Positions 1-8,878 are shown, counted from the stretch's first letter. The stretch is DNA of 30,973 nt from JBEBGV01 sp040081265 (GCA_040081265.1 JBEBGV010000057.1:1-30973), one strand, 5' to 3'. Translations and numbers: made by a program. The notes: generated by a model not told the origin, from the sequence alone.

Positions 1-36
1 CTCCCGCGCCCCGCCGTCACACCCCGCCGTCTAGAG

Positions 37-58
37 CGCAGCCTGTTCCAGGCCTGCG
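37..58. promoter_or_regulatory. Hairpin/dyad upstream of czcC (copy 1)
   Basis: CGCAGCCTG (37-45) pairs with CAGGCCTGCG (49-58) across a TTC loop, with one bulged C in the right arm. It ends 30 bases before the first czcC start. There is no T-run, so it may be an operator, a leader hairpin or the terminator of a gene left of the window. The sequence does not decide between these. Confidence 0.3.
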
Positions 59-88
59 TTCCGATTCCCTCTGTACTCAAGGAGTTGT

Positions 89-1513
89 ATGCGGACACGC
101 ACTGTGTGCGTGGCTGTCGCGCTGATCTCGTATGGCGCGCCGGTCATCGGCCAAACCGTACCAGGGTCGAACGAAACACGCGTGGGAGACGTCGGCAGTC
201 AGGTCACTCGAAGGCCGCTTGGACGCGACCTACCGGTGTACCGACCGCCGAACGACCCGAGCGTCCCGTCCGGCCCACGCATGGCAGACGACCCGACGGG
301 CCAATTGCGGCTCAGGGATGTCCTCGCGCTGGCCCTCATGCAGAGTCCTGAGCTGGGGGCCTTTGCCTGGGAGCTGCGTGCTCGCGAGGCGAGAATCCTG
401 CAGGCGGGCCAGCGGCCCAATCCAGTCGTCACCGCGCTGGTGCAGGACCTTGGCGGCCCCGCGGGCTTGACAGGGGCGGCCGATCCGATTCAAACCCAGA
501 CCACGATTGAACTCAGCCAGGTGATCGAGCTGGGCGGCAAGCGCACCGCTCGTCAGACGCTGGCGGCAGCGAGTCGTGACCTGGCGGCGTGGGACTACGA
601 GACAGCCAGAATCGACGTATTGACCAGAGCTACCAAAGCGTACCTGGACGTGCTGGCCAGCCAGGACGCGGTCGCGTTGGCGGAGCAGACCACCACCGTC
701 ATCGAGCAGGTGCAGCAGACCGTCGGTGTGCGTGTGACCGCCGGCGTCGTCTCGCCAATCGAGCAGACACGGGCCGATGTGGCTGTGGCGGTCGTGCGCC
801 TTGAATCTGTCAGAGCCAGACGGGCCCTGGATGCGGCCCGGCTGCAATTGGCTGCGGCGTGGGGGGGCAACTCGGCCAGATTCCAGTCCGTGCTCGGTGA
901 CCTCGCGGTGCGGCCGCCCCTGCCGACGCTGGTGGCGCTGCAGGACCGAGTGGCTCAGAGTCCGGAGCTGGCGCGTTGGGCTGCGGAGCTGACCCAGCGT
1001 GAAGCAGCGCTGGCAGTCGAACGTTCGAAGACTGTGCCCGACGTGGCGCTGATTGGCGGGTACCGGCGCTACTCGCAGATCGACAGCAATGCGTGGGTCG
1101 TCGGAGCGTCGGTCCAGTTGCCGTTGTTCGACCGGAATCGTGGTGCCATCCAGGAGGCGCGCGACCGCTTCGGCAAGGTGGCCGAAGAGCAACGTGCCGC
1201 ACAGACTCGCGTGACGACCAGTCTCGCCGAAGCCTATCGCGCGCTGTCGAGCGCCAACGATGACCTGTCCGCCCTGTCTGCAGGTGTCCTGCCCGGTGCC
1301 CGGTCCGCGTTTGAAGCTGTCAGCGAGGGGTATCGGCTCGGGCGGTTCGGCTATCTCGAGGTGCTGGAGGCGCAGCGCACGTTGGTGGGCGCCGGGAGTC
1401 AATTCCTGCGGTCGCTCGCGGAGTACCACAAGGCTGCTACGGACGTCGAACGGCTCATCGGAGAGCCGCTCGTCGCGCCCGCGAATGCGCCAACAACACC
1501 GGGCAATGAGTGA
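89..1513 (+). CDS. czcC: CzcC-type outer-membrane factor of RND metal efflux (copy 1)
   Basis: A 474-residue TolC-family outer-membrane channel that should form the exit duct of a CzcCBA efflux complex. The N-terminus is a signal peptide (about residues 1-21, ending near VIGQT). It is followed by two OEP repeats (about 70-250 and 275-460) and the VIELGGKR motif near residue 145, typical of CzcC/CusC-like proteins. The start ATG at 89 has a good ribosome site, AAGGAG at 79-84, five bases upstream. The gene ends in the overlap with the adaptor gene's reading frame and is followed by the RND pump, so this is the first gene of a czcCBA operon. There is no lipobox Cys, so it is probably not a lipoprotein. 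The family is certain; the metal cannot be read from this subunit. Confidence 0.93.
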   Translation: MRTRTVCVAVALISYGAPVIGQTVPGSNETRVGDVGSQVTRRPLGRDLPVYRPPNDPSVPSGPRMADDPTGQLRLRDVLALALMQSPELGAFAWELRAREARILQAGQRPNPVVTALVQDLGGPAGLTGAADPIQTQTTIELSQVIELGGKRTARQTLAAASRDLAAWDYETARIDVLTRATKAYLDVLASQDAVALAEQTTTVIEQVQQTVGVRVTAGVVSPIEQTRADVAVAVVRLESVRARRALDAARLQLAAAWGGNSARFQSVLGDLAVRPPLPTLVALQDRVAQSPELARWAAELTQREAALAVERSKTVPDVALIGGYRRYSQIDSNAWVVGASVQLPLFDRNRGAIQEARDRFGKVAEEQRAAQTRVTTSLAEAYRALSSANDDLSALSAGVLPGARSAFEAVSEGYRLGRFGYLEVLEAQRTLVGAGSQFLRSLAEYHKAATDVERLIGEPLVAPANAPTTPGNE

Positions 1514-1521
1514 GAAGAATC

Positions 1522-3027
1522 ATGAGCATGAGAAAGCTTGCCATCGTTGCCGCTATCGTCGTCATCGGGGTCGCGGCTACCGTAGCCATCCTCCGGACCG
1601 AACCGGGAGGTGCGACAGCCGTCGAAGGCGGTGAGCCAGTCGTTGGGGCGCTCGACTATCCGCGAGGACCCCATGGTGCGCGCCTGCTCTCTGATGGGCC
1701 ACTCCAGCTCGAGGTGACCATCTACGAGGATGGCGTACCGCCGCAATTCCGGGTGTATCCATTCGACGCCGCCCTGAAGCCGCTTGCGCCAAAGGATGTC
1801 GCCCTGACTATGGAGCTGCATCGCCTCGGCGGACGGGTTGATCGGATCACGTTCCGACCGGAAGCGGACTACCTGCGCGGCGAGGCCGTGGTGGAGGAGC
1901 CGCACTCATTCGATGTGACGGTCGCAGCGCACGTCGGCAGCCGGCAGCACGCCTGGTCCTACTCCCAGATCGAGGGCAAGGTGAAGCTTGGGCCGGATCA
2001 GATTGCGAGTGCCGGCATCACCATCAACACCGTAGGACCGCGCGAGATGGTGACCACGCTCGATTTGCCGGGTGAGGTCACTGTTGACGAGACGCGCATC
2101 GCCCACGTCGTGCCGCGCCTTGCCGGCGTCATCACCAACGTGCTGAAGACGGAAGGCGATCGGGTGCGCAAGGGTGAGCTCCTGGCGGTCCTGGAGAGCC
2201 GGGAACTGGCGGAGGCGAAGAGTGCGTATCTCGCGTCTGGTCAGCGGCTTCAGTTCGCGCGGGTCAGACTCGAGCGTGAGGAGGTCCTGTGGCGGAAGAA
2301 GATCTCGGCGGAGCAGGAGTATCTCGAGGCGAAGCGAGCGTTTGACGAGGCGGAGCTGAGCCAGCGGCTGACGGCGCAAAAGCTGATCGTGCTGGGGGTG
2401 CCCGCTGACACCCTGTCCGGTCTCGCCACTGCGCCAGCAGAGGGCATGGCGAGATATGACATCCGGGCACCACTCGACGGCGTGGTCATCGCGCGAAACG
2501 TGACGGTGGGTGAGTCGGTGACCGCCGACGAAGACATCTTTACCGTGGGTGACCTGTCGTCGATCTGGGTGGACATCACGGTCTACGCCAGGGACCTCGG
2601 CGCAGTGCGCGAGGGCCAGCAGGCGACAATCAGTTCCACCGACCTCGGCACGGAGGTCACCGGGCGCATCGGCTACATCGGGCCACTCGTCGGGCAGGAG
2701 ACCCGCGCGGCCACTGCCCGCATCGTCCTGCCCAATCCCGGCGGCCGCTGGCGGCCCGGGTTATTCGTGAACGTTCGTCTCGTCCGCGAATCGAGCAGGA
2801 TCCCGATCGCCGTGTCGGCAGAGTCGATCCAGACGTTCCGCGACTGGCAGGTGGTGTTCGTCAAGGACGGCGACTGGTTCGAGGGTCGTCCGCTCGAGCT
2901 GGGACGAACCGACGGGCAGTGGGTGGAGGTCCTGCGCGGACTCAAGGCGGGCGATCATTACGCCTCCACGAACAGCTTCGCTGTCAAAGCCGAGATCGGA
3001 AAACTCGGTGCGACTCACGACCACTAA
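1522..3027 (+). CDS. czcB: CzcB-type periplasmic adaptor with extra N-terminal domain (copy 1)
   Basis: A membrane-fusion protein of the HlyD/CzcB family that links the inner-membrane pump to the outer-membrane channel. Residues 1-25 form a membrane anchor. An extra beta-rich domain (about residues 30-150, containing GPHGARLL and EPHSFDV) precedes the usual order: lipoyl-like half (about 200), coiled hairpin (about 235-295), second lipoyl half, beta-barrel (about 330-430) and membrane-proximal domain. The extra domain is known from a subset of metal-pump adaptors and may handle metal or contact the pump; this is inference. Start choice: ATG at 1522 follows GAGAAG (1512-1517). A GTG at 1510 overlapping the czcC stop and an ATG at 1528 are alternatives. 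The last codon lies 11 bases before czcA. Confidence 0.92.
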   Translation: MSMRKLAIVAAIVVIGVAATVAILRTEPGGATAVEGGEPVVGALDYPRGPHGARLLSDGPLQLEVTIYEDGVPPQFRVYPFDAALKPLAPKDVALTMELHRLGGRVDRITFRPEADYLRGEAVVEEPHSFDVTVAAHVGSRQHAWSYSQIEGKVKLGPDQIASAGITINTVGPREMVTTLDLPGEVTVDETRIAHVVPRLAGVITNVLKTEGDRVRKGELLAVLESRELAEAKSAYLASGQRLQFARVRLEREEVLWRKKISAEQEYLEAKRAFDEAELSQRLTAQKLIVLGVPADTLSGLATAPAEGMARYDIRAPLDGVVIARNVTVGESVTADEDIFTVGDLSSIWVDITVYARDLGAVREGQQATISSTDLGTEVTGRIGYIGPLVGQETRAATARIVLPNPGGRWRPGLFVNVRLVRESSRIPIAVSAESIQTFRDWQVVFVKDGDWFEGRPLELGRTDGQWVEVLRGLKAGDHYASTNSFAVKAEIGKLGATHDH

Positions 3028-3038
3028 GGCCGCCACCC

Positions 3039-6000
3039 ATGCTTGAACGCATCCTCCAATTCTCGATTCGTCAGCGGTGGCTTGTGCTGATCGCGACGCT
3101 CGCGATGGCCATCTTCGGGGCCTACAACTACACGCGCCTCCCGATCGACGCGGTGCCCGATATCACCAACGTGCAAGTGCAGATCAACGCCGAGGCGCCA
3201 GGGTATTCACCGCTTGAAGCCGAGCAGCGCGTCACGTTCCTGGTCGAAACGGCCATGGCCGGGCTCCCGCGACTGGAGGAGACGCGATCGATCTCGCGGT
3301 ACGGCCTCTCGCAGGTGACCGTCGTGTTCGAGGATGGCACTGACATCTATTGGGCGCGAAACCTGATCAGCGAGCGCATTCAGGAGGTCAAGGCGAAGCT
3401 GCCCCCCGGTATCGAGCCCGGCATGGGGCCGATCGCCACCGGCCTGGGCGAGATCTTCCTGTGGACCGTGGAATCGCTGCCGGGCGCAACCAGAGACGAC
3501 GGCCAGCCGTACTCGGGCATGGACCTGCGGACGATTCAGGACTGGATTGTCCGGCCGCAACTGAAGACCGTGGCTGGGGTCGCCGACGTCAACAGCATCG
3601 GAGGCTACACCAAGCAGTTTCACGTGACCCCTCACCCGGACAAGCTCATTGCCTACGGGCTGACATTCAGGGACGTGCTCGACGCCCTGGCCCGCAACAA
3701 CACCAATGTTGGCGCGGGCTACATCGAGCGCCGCGGGGAGCAGCACCTGATTCGTGCCCCCGGGCAGGTGCAGGACCTCGCGGACATTCGACAGATTGTT
3801 GTCGGTAATCAGCAGGGCACCCCAATCTATCTTGCCGATGTCGCCGATGTCCTTCTGGGTAACGAGCTTCGGACCGGAGCCGCGACTGAGGATGGCAAGG
3901 AAGCCGTGATCGGCACGGTCATCATGCTGATGGGCGAGAACAGTCGTATCGTGGCCAGCCGCGTGGCGGCCAGGATGGAGGAGGTGAACCGCACCCTGCC
4001 GAAGGGCGTGGTTGCCAAGACTGTCTACGATCGCACGACGCTGGTCGACGCGACCATCAAGACCGTCCAGGAGAACCTGGCTGTCGGTGCCCTGCTCGTG
4101 ATCGCCATCCTGTTCCTGTTTCTGGGGAATGCACGCGCAGCGATCATCACCGCCTGCGTGATCCCGTTGTCGATGCTGTTCACGATCACGGGCATGGTTG
4201 AGGGGCGGATCAGCGGCAACCTGTTGAGCCTCGGTGCGCTCGATTTCGGCATCATCGTCGACGGCGCTGTGATCATTGTCGAGAACTGCATGCGTCGCCT
4301 GTCGATGCGGCAGCATGAACTGGGGCGCCTGCTGACCCGGGCGGAGCGACTCGACCTGGTGTTCGAGGCATCGCGGGAAGTCCGGCGCGCCACCATGTTC
4401 GGCGAGCTGATCATCATGATCGTCTACCTCCCCATCCTGACGCTGACCGGGATCGAGGGAAAGATGTTCTATCCCATGGCGTTCACCGTGCTGGCGGCGC
4501 TCTTTGGCGCGATGATTCTGTCGGTCACGTTTGTGCCAGCGGCGGTGGCGATCTTCGTCACGGGGCGGGTGTCGGAGAAGGAGAGCCGGCCGGTGCGGTG
4601 GGCCACCCGGGCGTATTTACCCGCACTGGGGATCGCGATGCGCAATCGCGCCGCGACCGTGGCGTTGGCGCTGGCGCTGATGCTCGTGACCGGCGCAATG
4701 GCGACCCGGCTGGGCAGCGAGTTCCTTCCCAGTCTTGATGAGGGCGATCTCCTCGTGCACGCCCTGCGCATTCCTGGCACGAGTCTGACCACTGCGGTCG
4801 AGATGCAGCACGCGCTCGAGCGCAAGTTCAAGACCTACCCGGAGGTGGACTACGTCTTCTCGAAGATCGGGACCGCAGAAATCGCGACCGACCCGATGCC
4901 GCCGAGCGTGGCGGACACCTACGTCATGCTGAAACCGAGGGAGCGCTGGCCCGACCCCAGGCGGCCGAAGCCCGATCTGGTCGAGCAGCTCCAGCGAGAG
5001 TTGCAGTTCGTGCCCGGGAACAATTACGAGTTCATCCAGCCGATCCAGATGCGCTTCAACGAGCTGATCGCGGGGGTTCGCAGCGACATCGCGGTCAAGG
5101 TGTTTGGCGACGACATGGACGTGCTGGCCGAGGTTGGCACCCAGATTGAGTCGGTCCTGGCCGCGGTGCCCGGTGCCACCGACACCAAAGTGGAACAGAC
5201 CACGGGTCTCCCGCTGCTGACGATCCACTTGAAGAGAGCGGAGATGGCCCGCCTCGGCTTGAATGTCGCCGATGTGCAGGATGTCATCGAAGTTGCCATC
5301 GGGGGCAAGGCCGCGGGGCAGGTCTTTGAGGGGGACCGCAGGTTCGATATCGTCGTTCGTCTCCCAGAGAACCTGCGCGCGAGCGTTGAGGAAGTGACCC
5401 GGCTTCCGATTCCGCTGCCGTCGAGGCGTTCGGCCGCCGGACTGGACGTCGTTCCGGCTTCCTCATCCGGCGTGCAGTTCGTCCCGCTCGGCGCCGTAGC
5501 TGAGCTCGAGATCGCGCCGGGACCGAACCAGGTCAGTCGTGAGAACGGGAAGCGGCGAGTCGTCGTGACCGCGAATGTGCGCGGGCGGGACATTGGGTCC
5601 TTTGTCGCCGAGGCGGAGCAGCGGATTCGGGATGGCGTGGTGGTGCCGGCCGGATACTGGACCGCATGGGGCGGCCAGTTCGAGCAACTGATTTCCGCAC
5701 GGCAGCGGTTGCAGGTGGTCGTGCCAGTCGCGCTGGTGCTGATATTCGGGTTGCTCTTTGCGACGTTCGGGAAAGTGCGCGAGGCGTTGCTCGTGTTCAC
5801 GGGCGTTCCCCTCGCGCTCACCGGCGGAGTTCTGTTTCTGTGGATGCGGGAGATTCCCTTCTCGATTTCCGCTGCCGTCGGGTTCATCGCGCTGTCAGGC
5901 GTGGCGGTGCTCAACGGGCTCGTGATGATCACATTCATCGATCGGCTACGGGAGCAGGGGCACGCCATCGATGAAGCTGTAATGCAGGGGGCAGTCGGCC

Positions 6001-6206
6001 GGCTTCGGCCGGTGCTGATGACCGCACTGGTGGCCTCATTGGGTTTCCTGCCGATGATGCTCGCGACTGGCCGTGGCGCCGAGGTGCAGCGTCCCCTCGC
6101 CACAGTCGTGGTCGGCGGCATCCTCTCCTCGACGGCGTTGACGCTCCTGGTGCTGCCGGTGCTGTACCGGATCTTCGCGCGCGAGCGGGCTGAGGTGGAG
6201 CTGTGA
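3039..6206 (+). CDS. czcA: CzcA-type heavy-metal RND transporter (copy 1)
   Basis: A 1055-residue inner-membrane proton/metal antiporter of the HME-RND family, with 12 membrane spans and two large periplasmic loops. Transmembrane helix 4 carries DFGIIVDGAVIIVEN with D402, D408 and E415, the proton-relay acids at the same numbering as in Cupriavidus CzcA; this set marks the Zn/Co/Cd-type (HME1) group. The N-terminus is MLERILQFSIRQRW and the C-terminus ends in AEVEL. The reading frame is open from 2919, but the ATG at 3039 matches the family N-terminus. It is the third gene of a czcCBA operon. Exact metal specificity cannot be fixed from sequence alone. Confidence 0.95.
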   Translation: MLERILQFSIRQRWLVLIATLAMAIFGAYNYTRLPIDAVPDITNVQVQINAEAPGYSPLEAEQRVTFLVETAMAGLPRLEETRSISRYGLSQVTVVFEDGTDIYWARNLISERIQEVKAKLPPGIEPGMGPIATGLGEIFLWTVESLPGATRDDGQPYSGMDLRTIQDWIVRPQLKTVAGVADVNSIGGYTKQFHVTPHPDKLIAYGLTFRDVLDALARNNTNVGAGYIERRGEQHLIRAPGQVQDLADIRQIVVGNQQGTPIYLADVADVLLGNELRTGAATEDGKEAVIGTVIMLMGENSRIVASRVAARMEEVNRTLPKGVVAKTVYDRTTLVDATIKTVQENLAVGALLVIAILFLFLGNARAAIITACVIPLSMLFTITGMVEGRISGNLLSLGALDFGIIVDGAVIIVENCMRRLSMRQHELGRLLTRAERLDLVFEASREVRRATMFGELIIMIVYLPILTLTGIEGKMFYPMAFTVLAALFGAMILSVTFVPAAVAIFVTGRVSEKESRPVRWATRAYLPALGIAMRNRAATVALALALMLVTGAMATRLGSEFLPSLDEGDLLVHALRIPGTSLTTAVEMQHALERKFKTYPEVDYVFSKIGTAEIATDPMPPSVADTYVMLKPRERWPDPRRPKPDLVEQLQRELQFVPGNNYEFIQPIQMRFNELIAGVRSDIAVKVFGDDMDVLAEVGTQIESVLAAVPGATDTKVEQTTGLPLLTIHLKRAEMARLGLNVADVQDVIEVAIGGKAAGQVFEGDRRFDIVVRLPENLRASVEEVTRLPIPLPSRRSAAGLDVVPASSSGVQFVPLGAVAELEIAPGPNQVSRENGKRRVVVTANVRGRDIGSFVAEAEQRIRDGVVVPAGYWTAWGGQFEQLISARQRLQVVVPVALVLIFGLLFATFGKVREALLVFTGVPLALTGGVLFLWMREIPFSISAAVGFIALSGVAVLNGLVMITFIDRLREQGHAIDEAVMQGAVGRLRPVLMTALVASLGFLPMMLATGRGAEVQRPLATVVVGGILSSTALTLLVLPVLYRIFARERAEVEL

Positions 6207-6241
6207 CGTGTGTGGGCCTTAGGCCTCTGAAGGAGACGAAC

Positions 6242-6712
6242 ATGATGAAGGAACGATTTCGAGCCATTGCGGCAACGTTCGTGATGTTAGTGATTCCGGT
6301 CGGTGCGATGGCGCACGTCAGCATCACGCCCCGTGAGTCGGCACAGGGCGCAACCGAGAAATACGTCGTGCGGATTCCAACCGAGGGCAAGGTGGCAACG
6401 ACGGCGGCGGAACTGGAGGTCCCCGACGGTGTGATCGTGGAGACGCTTCAGGCCCCTTCGGGCTGGACCTACGGTGTCACGCGGAAGGATGACCGGATCG
6501 TCGCGATTACATTCAAGGCTGACGTCAAGCCGGGCGAGTTCATCGAAGTGGCCTTCGTCGCGAGAAATCCTCGCATGGGGACGCAGATCGTCTGGACGCT
6601 GCGACAGCGCTTCGCGGACGGCACGGTGACCGACTGGACGAAGGGCCCGACGGGCATTCGGCCGACCGCGGTAACCAGACTGACGCCAGCGCCGCCGAGG
6701 CCTGCGCAATAG
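6242..6712 (+). CDS. YcnI-like (DUF1775) periplasmic copper-binding protein
   Basis: A 156-residue exported protein. The signal peptide (residues 1-24) ends in AMA, so the predicted mature protein begins with H25 (HVSITPRES). In the YcnI/DUF1775 family the N-terminal His contributes to a copper site of the histidine-brace kind, which makes this placement meaningful. The conserved FADGTVTDWTKGP segment lies near the C-terminus. The protein lacks the C-terminal membrane anchor of Bacillus YcnI. AAGGAG at 6230-6235 sits six bases before the ATG at 6242. The gene starts 36 bases after czcA and ends two bases before the next gene, so it is probably co-transcribed. A copper role is family knowledge; a role beside a Zn/Co-type pump is inference. 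Confidence 0.85.
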   Translation: MMKERFRAIAATFVMLVIPVGAMAHVSITPRESAQGATEKYVVRIPTEGKVATTAAELEVPDGVIVETLQAPSGWTYGVTRKDDRIVAITFKADVKPGEFIEVAFVARNPRMGTQIVWTLRQRFADGTVTDWTKGPTGIRPTAVTRLTPAPPRPAQ

Positions 6713-6714
6713 CC

Positions 6715-7377
6715 ATGGCTCAGGCCACTGCGTTCAGTCACGAAGGGCCACCGTCGGCCCGCCGCCTGGTGAGCGCGATGCTTGTCGCGCTGGTGGTGGC
6801 AGCCCTTGTGCTGGTCGGCGCGGTCATGCCCGCCGAGTACGGGGTCGATCCGCTTGGCACGGGGAAGGCGATGGGGTTGCTGGCTCTGTCGTCGGTCCCG
6901 GAATCGACGGAGACGACGCCCGAAGCCTCAGCAGGCTCGGAGGGCACACCCGTTCAGAGCGGTCCCGTTGCGCTCTACAGCGTGCCGTATCGCACTGACT
7001 CCGTCGAACTGATCATCGGGCCGTATGAGTTCGTGGAATACAAGTACCGGCTCGAGAAAGGCGCCAGCATGCTGTACGCGTGGGCGGCCACGGCGCCCCT
7101 GGTGCACGACATGCACGGTGAGCCAGACGGCGCGGCGAAGGACTATTCGGAAAGCTTTGACAAACAGACGCGCGGTCGTGCGGACGGCGCGTTTGTCGCC
7201 CCGTTCTCCGGCATCCACGGCTGGTTCTGGGAGAACCCTGCCGGAGAACCCGTCACCGTGACCCTGGCCAGTTCCGGGTTCTACACCACTGCTGTGGAGA
7301 TCAGGTCCGATCGCACGCGCACCCCGCACACCCTCAGATCCGTGAGTCCATCGACACGTCAAGGAGAATCCCGATGA
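6715..7377 (+). CDS. Transmembrane anchor protein, paralogue 1
   Basis: A 220-residue protein with a short cytoplasmic N-terminus, one membrane span (about residues 18-41) and the signature MPAEYGVDPLGTG directly after it. The periplasmic domain contains FVEYKYRLEKGASMLYAW and GIHGWFWENP, including several aromatic and His residues. It belongs to a small family usually annotated only as 'transmembrane anchor protein'; no biochemical role is known to me. A second copy lies at 8879-9493, with HupE and a cytochrome gene between them. Its stop overlaps the ATG of the next gene (ATGA), indicating translational coupling. Confidence 0.8.
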   Translation: MAQATAFSHEGPPSARRLVSAMLVALVVAALVLVGAVMPAEYGVDPLGTGKAMGLLALSSVPESTETTPEASAGSEGTPVQSGPVALYSVPYRTDSVELIIGPYEFVEYKYRLEKGASMLYAWAATAPLVHDMHGEPDGAAKDYSESFDKQTRGRADGAFVAPFSGIHGWFWENPAGEPVTVTLASSGFYTTAVEIRSDRTRTPHTLRSVSPSTRQGESR

Positions 7378-7694
7378 TCAGACGCAACCTCATCCTCATG
7401 ACCCTGGGAACCCTGCTGATAGCGCCCCCCATGCTCGTCGCGCATGAAGAGTTCCGCGTGGTCGGGACGGTGACGACCAGGCAGGCGACACAGATCGTCG
7501 TGAAGGCAACCGATGGCGGTACCGTCGCGATCGCGGTCAACAAGCAGACGAGGGTGACGCGTGACAAGAAGTCGGTCGATCTCGCGGAGCTGAAACCAGG
7601 TGTCACCGTCGTGGTGGACGCGCTCGGCGACAGCGAGGACGATCTGCTCGCGGTGGACGTGCAGATCGTACCGCCCATACAGCCCCGGAAATAG
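7374..7694 (+). CDS. Small exported DUF5666-like protein
   Basis: A 106-residue protein with a signal peptide (about residues 1-23, ending in LVAHE) and a small all-beta domain (about 27-100). The pattern VVGTVTTRQATQIVVKATDGG...VAINKQTRV resembles the OB-like DUF5666 fold, in which short beta strands carry 'mineral-like' repeats. The mature form would begin near HEEF, placing a His at or near the N-terminus. Translation is probably coupled to the upstream anchor gene through a 4-base ATGA overlap. It may bind metal or assist the neighbouring membrane proteins, but this is inference from position only. Confidence 0.7.
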   Translation: MIRRNLILMTLGTLLIAPPMLVAHEEFRVVGTVTTRQATQIVVKATDGGTVAIAVNKQTRVTRDKKSVDLAELKPGVTVVVDALGDSEDDLLAVDVQIVPPIQPRK

Positions 7695-7701
7695 GTGGCC
7701 G

Positions 7702-8187
7702 ATGCGAACGAGACAATGGCTCGTCCTGGTCAGCGGGGCGCTCTTTGTAAGCAGTATCGCGCTGGTCATCGCGGGCGCACGGACGACACGCGCGGGCGCG
7801 TCCGCTGCGCCGGCCGTCCAACTGCGGCCCACGGCAACCGTCAAACAAATCATGAACGGCATCGTCGTGCCTGCCTCGACCGTGCTGTACGACGCCGTCA
7901 GTTCAACGGCGACGTTGACCGGAGTTGAGGAACGCGCGCCGAGCACCGATGAGGAGTGGGCCACTCTGGCCGCGAATGCAGCGACGCTGGTCGAGGCGGG
8001 GAATCTGCTGTTGCTCGAGGGCCACGCCGTCGACAGTGGGCAGTGGGTGACGATGACCCGCGAGTTCATGGATGCCGGGGCCGCTGCACTGAAGGCGGCC
8101 GAAGCCAGGAGCACCGATGGAATTCTTTCTACGGGGTCTGATGTCAATGCGACATGTGATAAGTGCCATCAACTCTATCAACGCTAA
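7702..8187 (+). CDS. Cytochrome c'-like exported haem protein
   Basis: A 161-residue secreted protein whose only haem motif, CDKCH (C152, C155, H156), lies ten residues from the C-terminus. This is the arrangement of cytochrome c' and cytochrome c-556 four-helix proteins. Residues 1-33 are a signal/anchor segment. The body is Ala/Glu-rich helix, with MNGIVVPASTVLYDAV and a long central helix. The start ATG at 7702 lies eight bases after the previous stop; the reading frame extends upstream without support. The 3' end overlaps the start of the HupE-like gene. Such proteins bind small ligands or carry electrons; which applies here cannot be told. Confidence 0.8.
   Translation: MRTRQWLVLVSGALFVSSIALVIAGARTTRAGASAAPAVQLRPTATVKQIMNGIVVPASTVLYDAVSSTATLTGVEERAPSTDEEWATLAANAATLVEAGNLLLLEGHAVDSGQWVTMTREFMDAGAAALKAAEARSTDGILSTGSDVNATCDKCHQLYQR
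8107..8111 (+). promoter_or_regulatory. Ribosome binding site deciding the HupE start
   Basis: AGGAG inside the cytochrome gene lies five bases before an in-frame ATG at 8117. This favours a 71-base overlap between the two genes over starting at ATG 8141 or 8147, neither of which has a comparable site. Confidence 0.5.
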
Positions 8188-8875
8188 GCACGGGTGGACG
8201 GCGGCGCTTGCCGTCGTCCTCGCCGTTCTGTTCTCGACCGACGCGTCTGCTCACGGGGTCACCGGCAAGGACGCGGTATTCCTTCAAGGTCTTCAGGGAG
8301 CCGCCATCGGCCCGCTGATGTACCTCGGGGCCAAGCACATGGTGACCGGCTACGATCACCTGCTGTTTCTCGTGGGCGTGATCTTCTTTCTGTATCGAGG
8401 CAAGGACGTGGTGCAGTACGTCAGCCTGTTTACCATTGGCCACAGTGTGACGCTGCTGCTGGGGGTGCTGGGTGGCGTTCGCGCGAACGCCTACCTCATC
8501 GATGCCGTGATCGGGTTTTCCGTGGTCTACAAGGCATTCGAGAACATGGGCGGCTTCGAGCGGTTCTTCTCCTATCGGCCAAACACCCGTGCCGCTGTCC
8601 TCTTGTTCGGGCTCTGTCATGGGTTTGGTCTGGCGACGAAACTCCAGGAGTTTGCTCTGTCACCCACTGGCCTGGTGACCAACATCCTCAGCTTCAACGT
8701 CGGCGTGGAGATTGGCCAGGTGCTCGCGCTGGGGTTCATCCTGATCGCGCTCACGTACTGGCGTACCCGTCCTGGCTTTGTGAGTCACGCCTTCGCAGCG
8801 AATGCGGTGGTGATGGCCTGTGGATTTCTTCTGGTGGGATACCAACTGGCAGGCTACTTCCTGCCGGTGGTCTGA
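8117..8875 (+). CDS. HupE/UreJ-family membrane permease
   Basis: A membrane protein of the HupE/UreJ type (252 residues from this start; 244 or 242 from ATG 8141 or 8147). A long leader ends in DASAHG, and the mature N-terminus then carries the only nearby His. It is followed by the family hallmark GYDHLLFLVGVIFFLYRG, FTIGHSVTLLLG and about six to seven membrane helices. GLCHGFGLATKL supplies a further conserved His. Characterised relatives are linked to nickel or cobalt transport for hydrogenase or urease, but no hydrogenase or urease gene is present here. Context (metal efflux, anchor proteins, BtuB-like receptor) favours nickel or cobalt handling; this is inference. Start choice is uncertain. 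Confidence 0.82.
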   Translation: MEFFLRGLMSMRHVISAINSINAKHGWTAALAVVLAVLFSTDASAHGVTGKDAVFLQGLQGAAIGPLMYLGAKHMVTGYDHLLFLVGVIFFLYRGKDVVQYVSLFTIGHSVTLLLGVLGGVRANAYLIDAVIGFSVVYKAFENMGGFERFFSYRPNTRAAVLLFGLCHGFGLATKLQEFALSPTGLVTNILSFNVGVEIGQVLALGFILIALTYWRTRPGFVSHAFAANAVVMACGFLLVGYQLAGYFLPVV

Positions 8876-8878
8876 GCC

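Noticed and set aside
230..1429. Long minus-strand frame (399 codons) opposite czcC
   Set aside because: It is a GC-rich antisense shadow: the + strand frame has signal peptide, OEP motifs and a ribosome site, whereas this one is low-complexity Arg/His-rich and matches nothing.
3207..4316. Minus-strand frame (369 codons) opposite czcA copy 1
   Set aside because: His/Asp-rich low-complexity translation caused by codon bias of the + strand gene.
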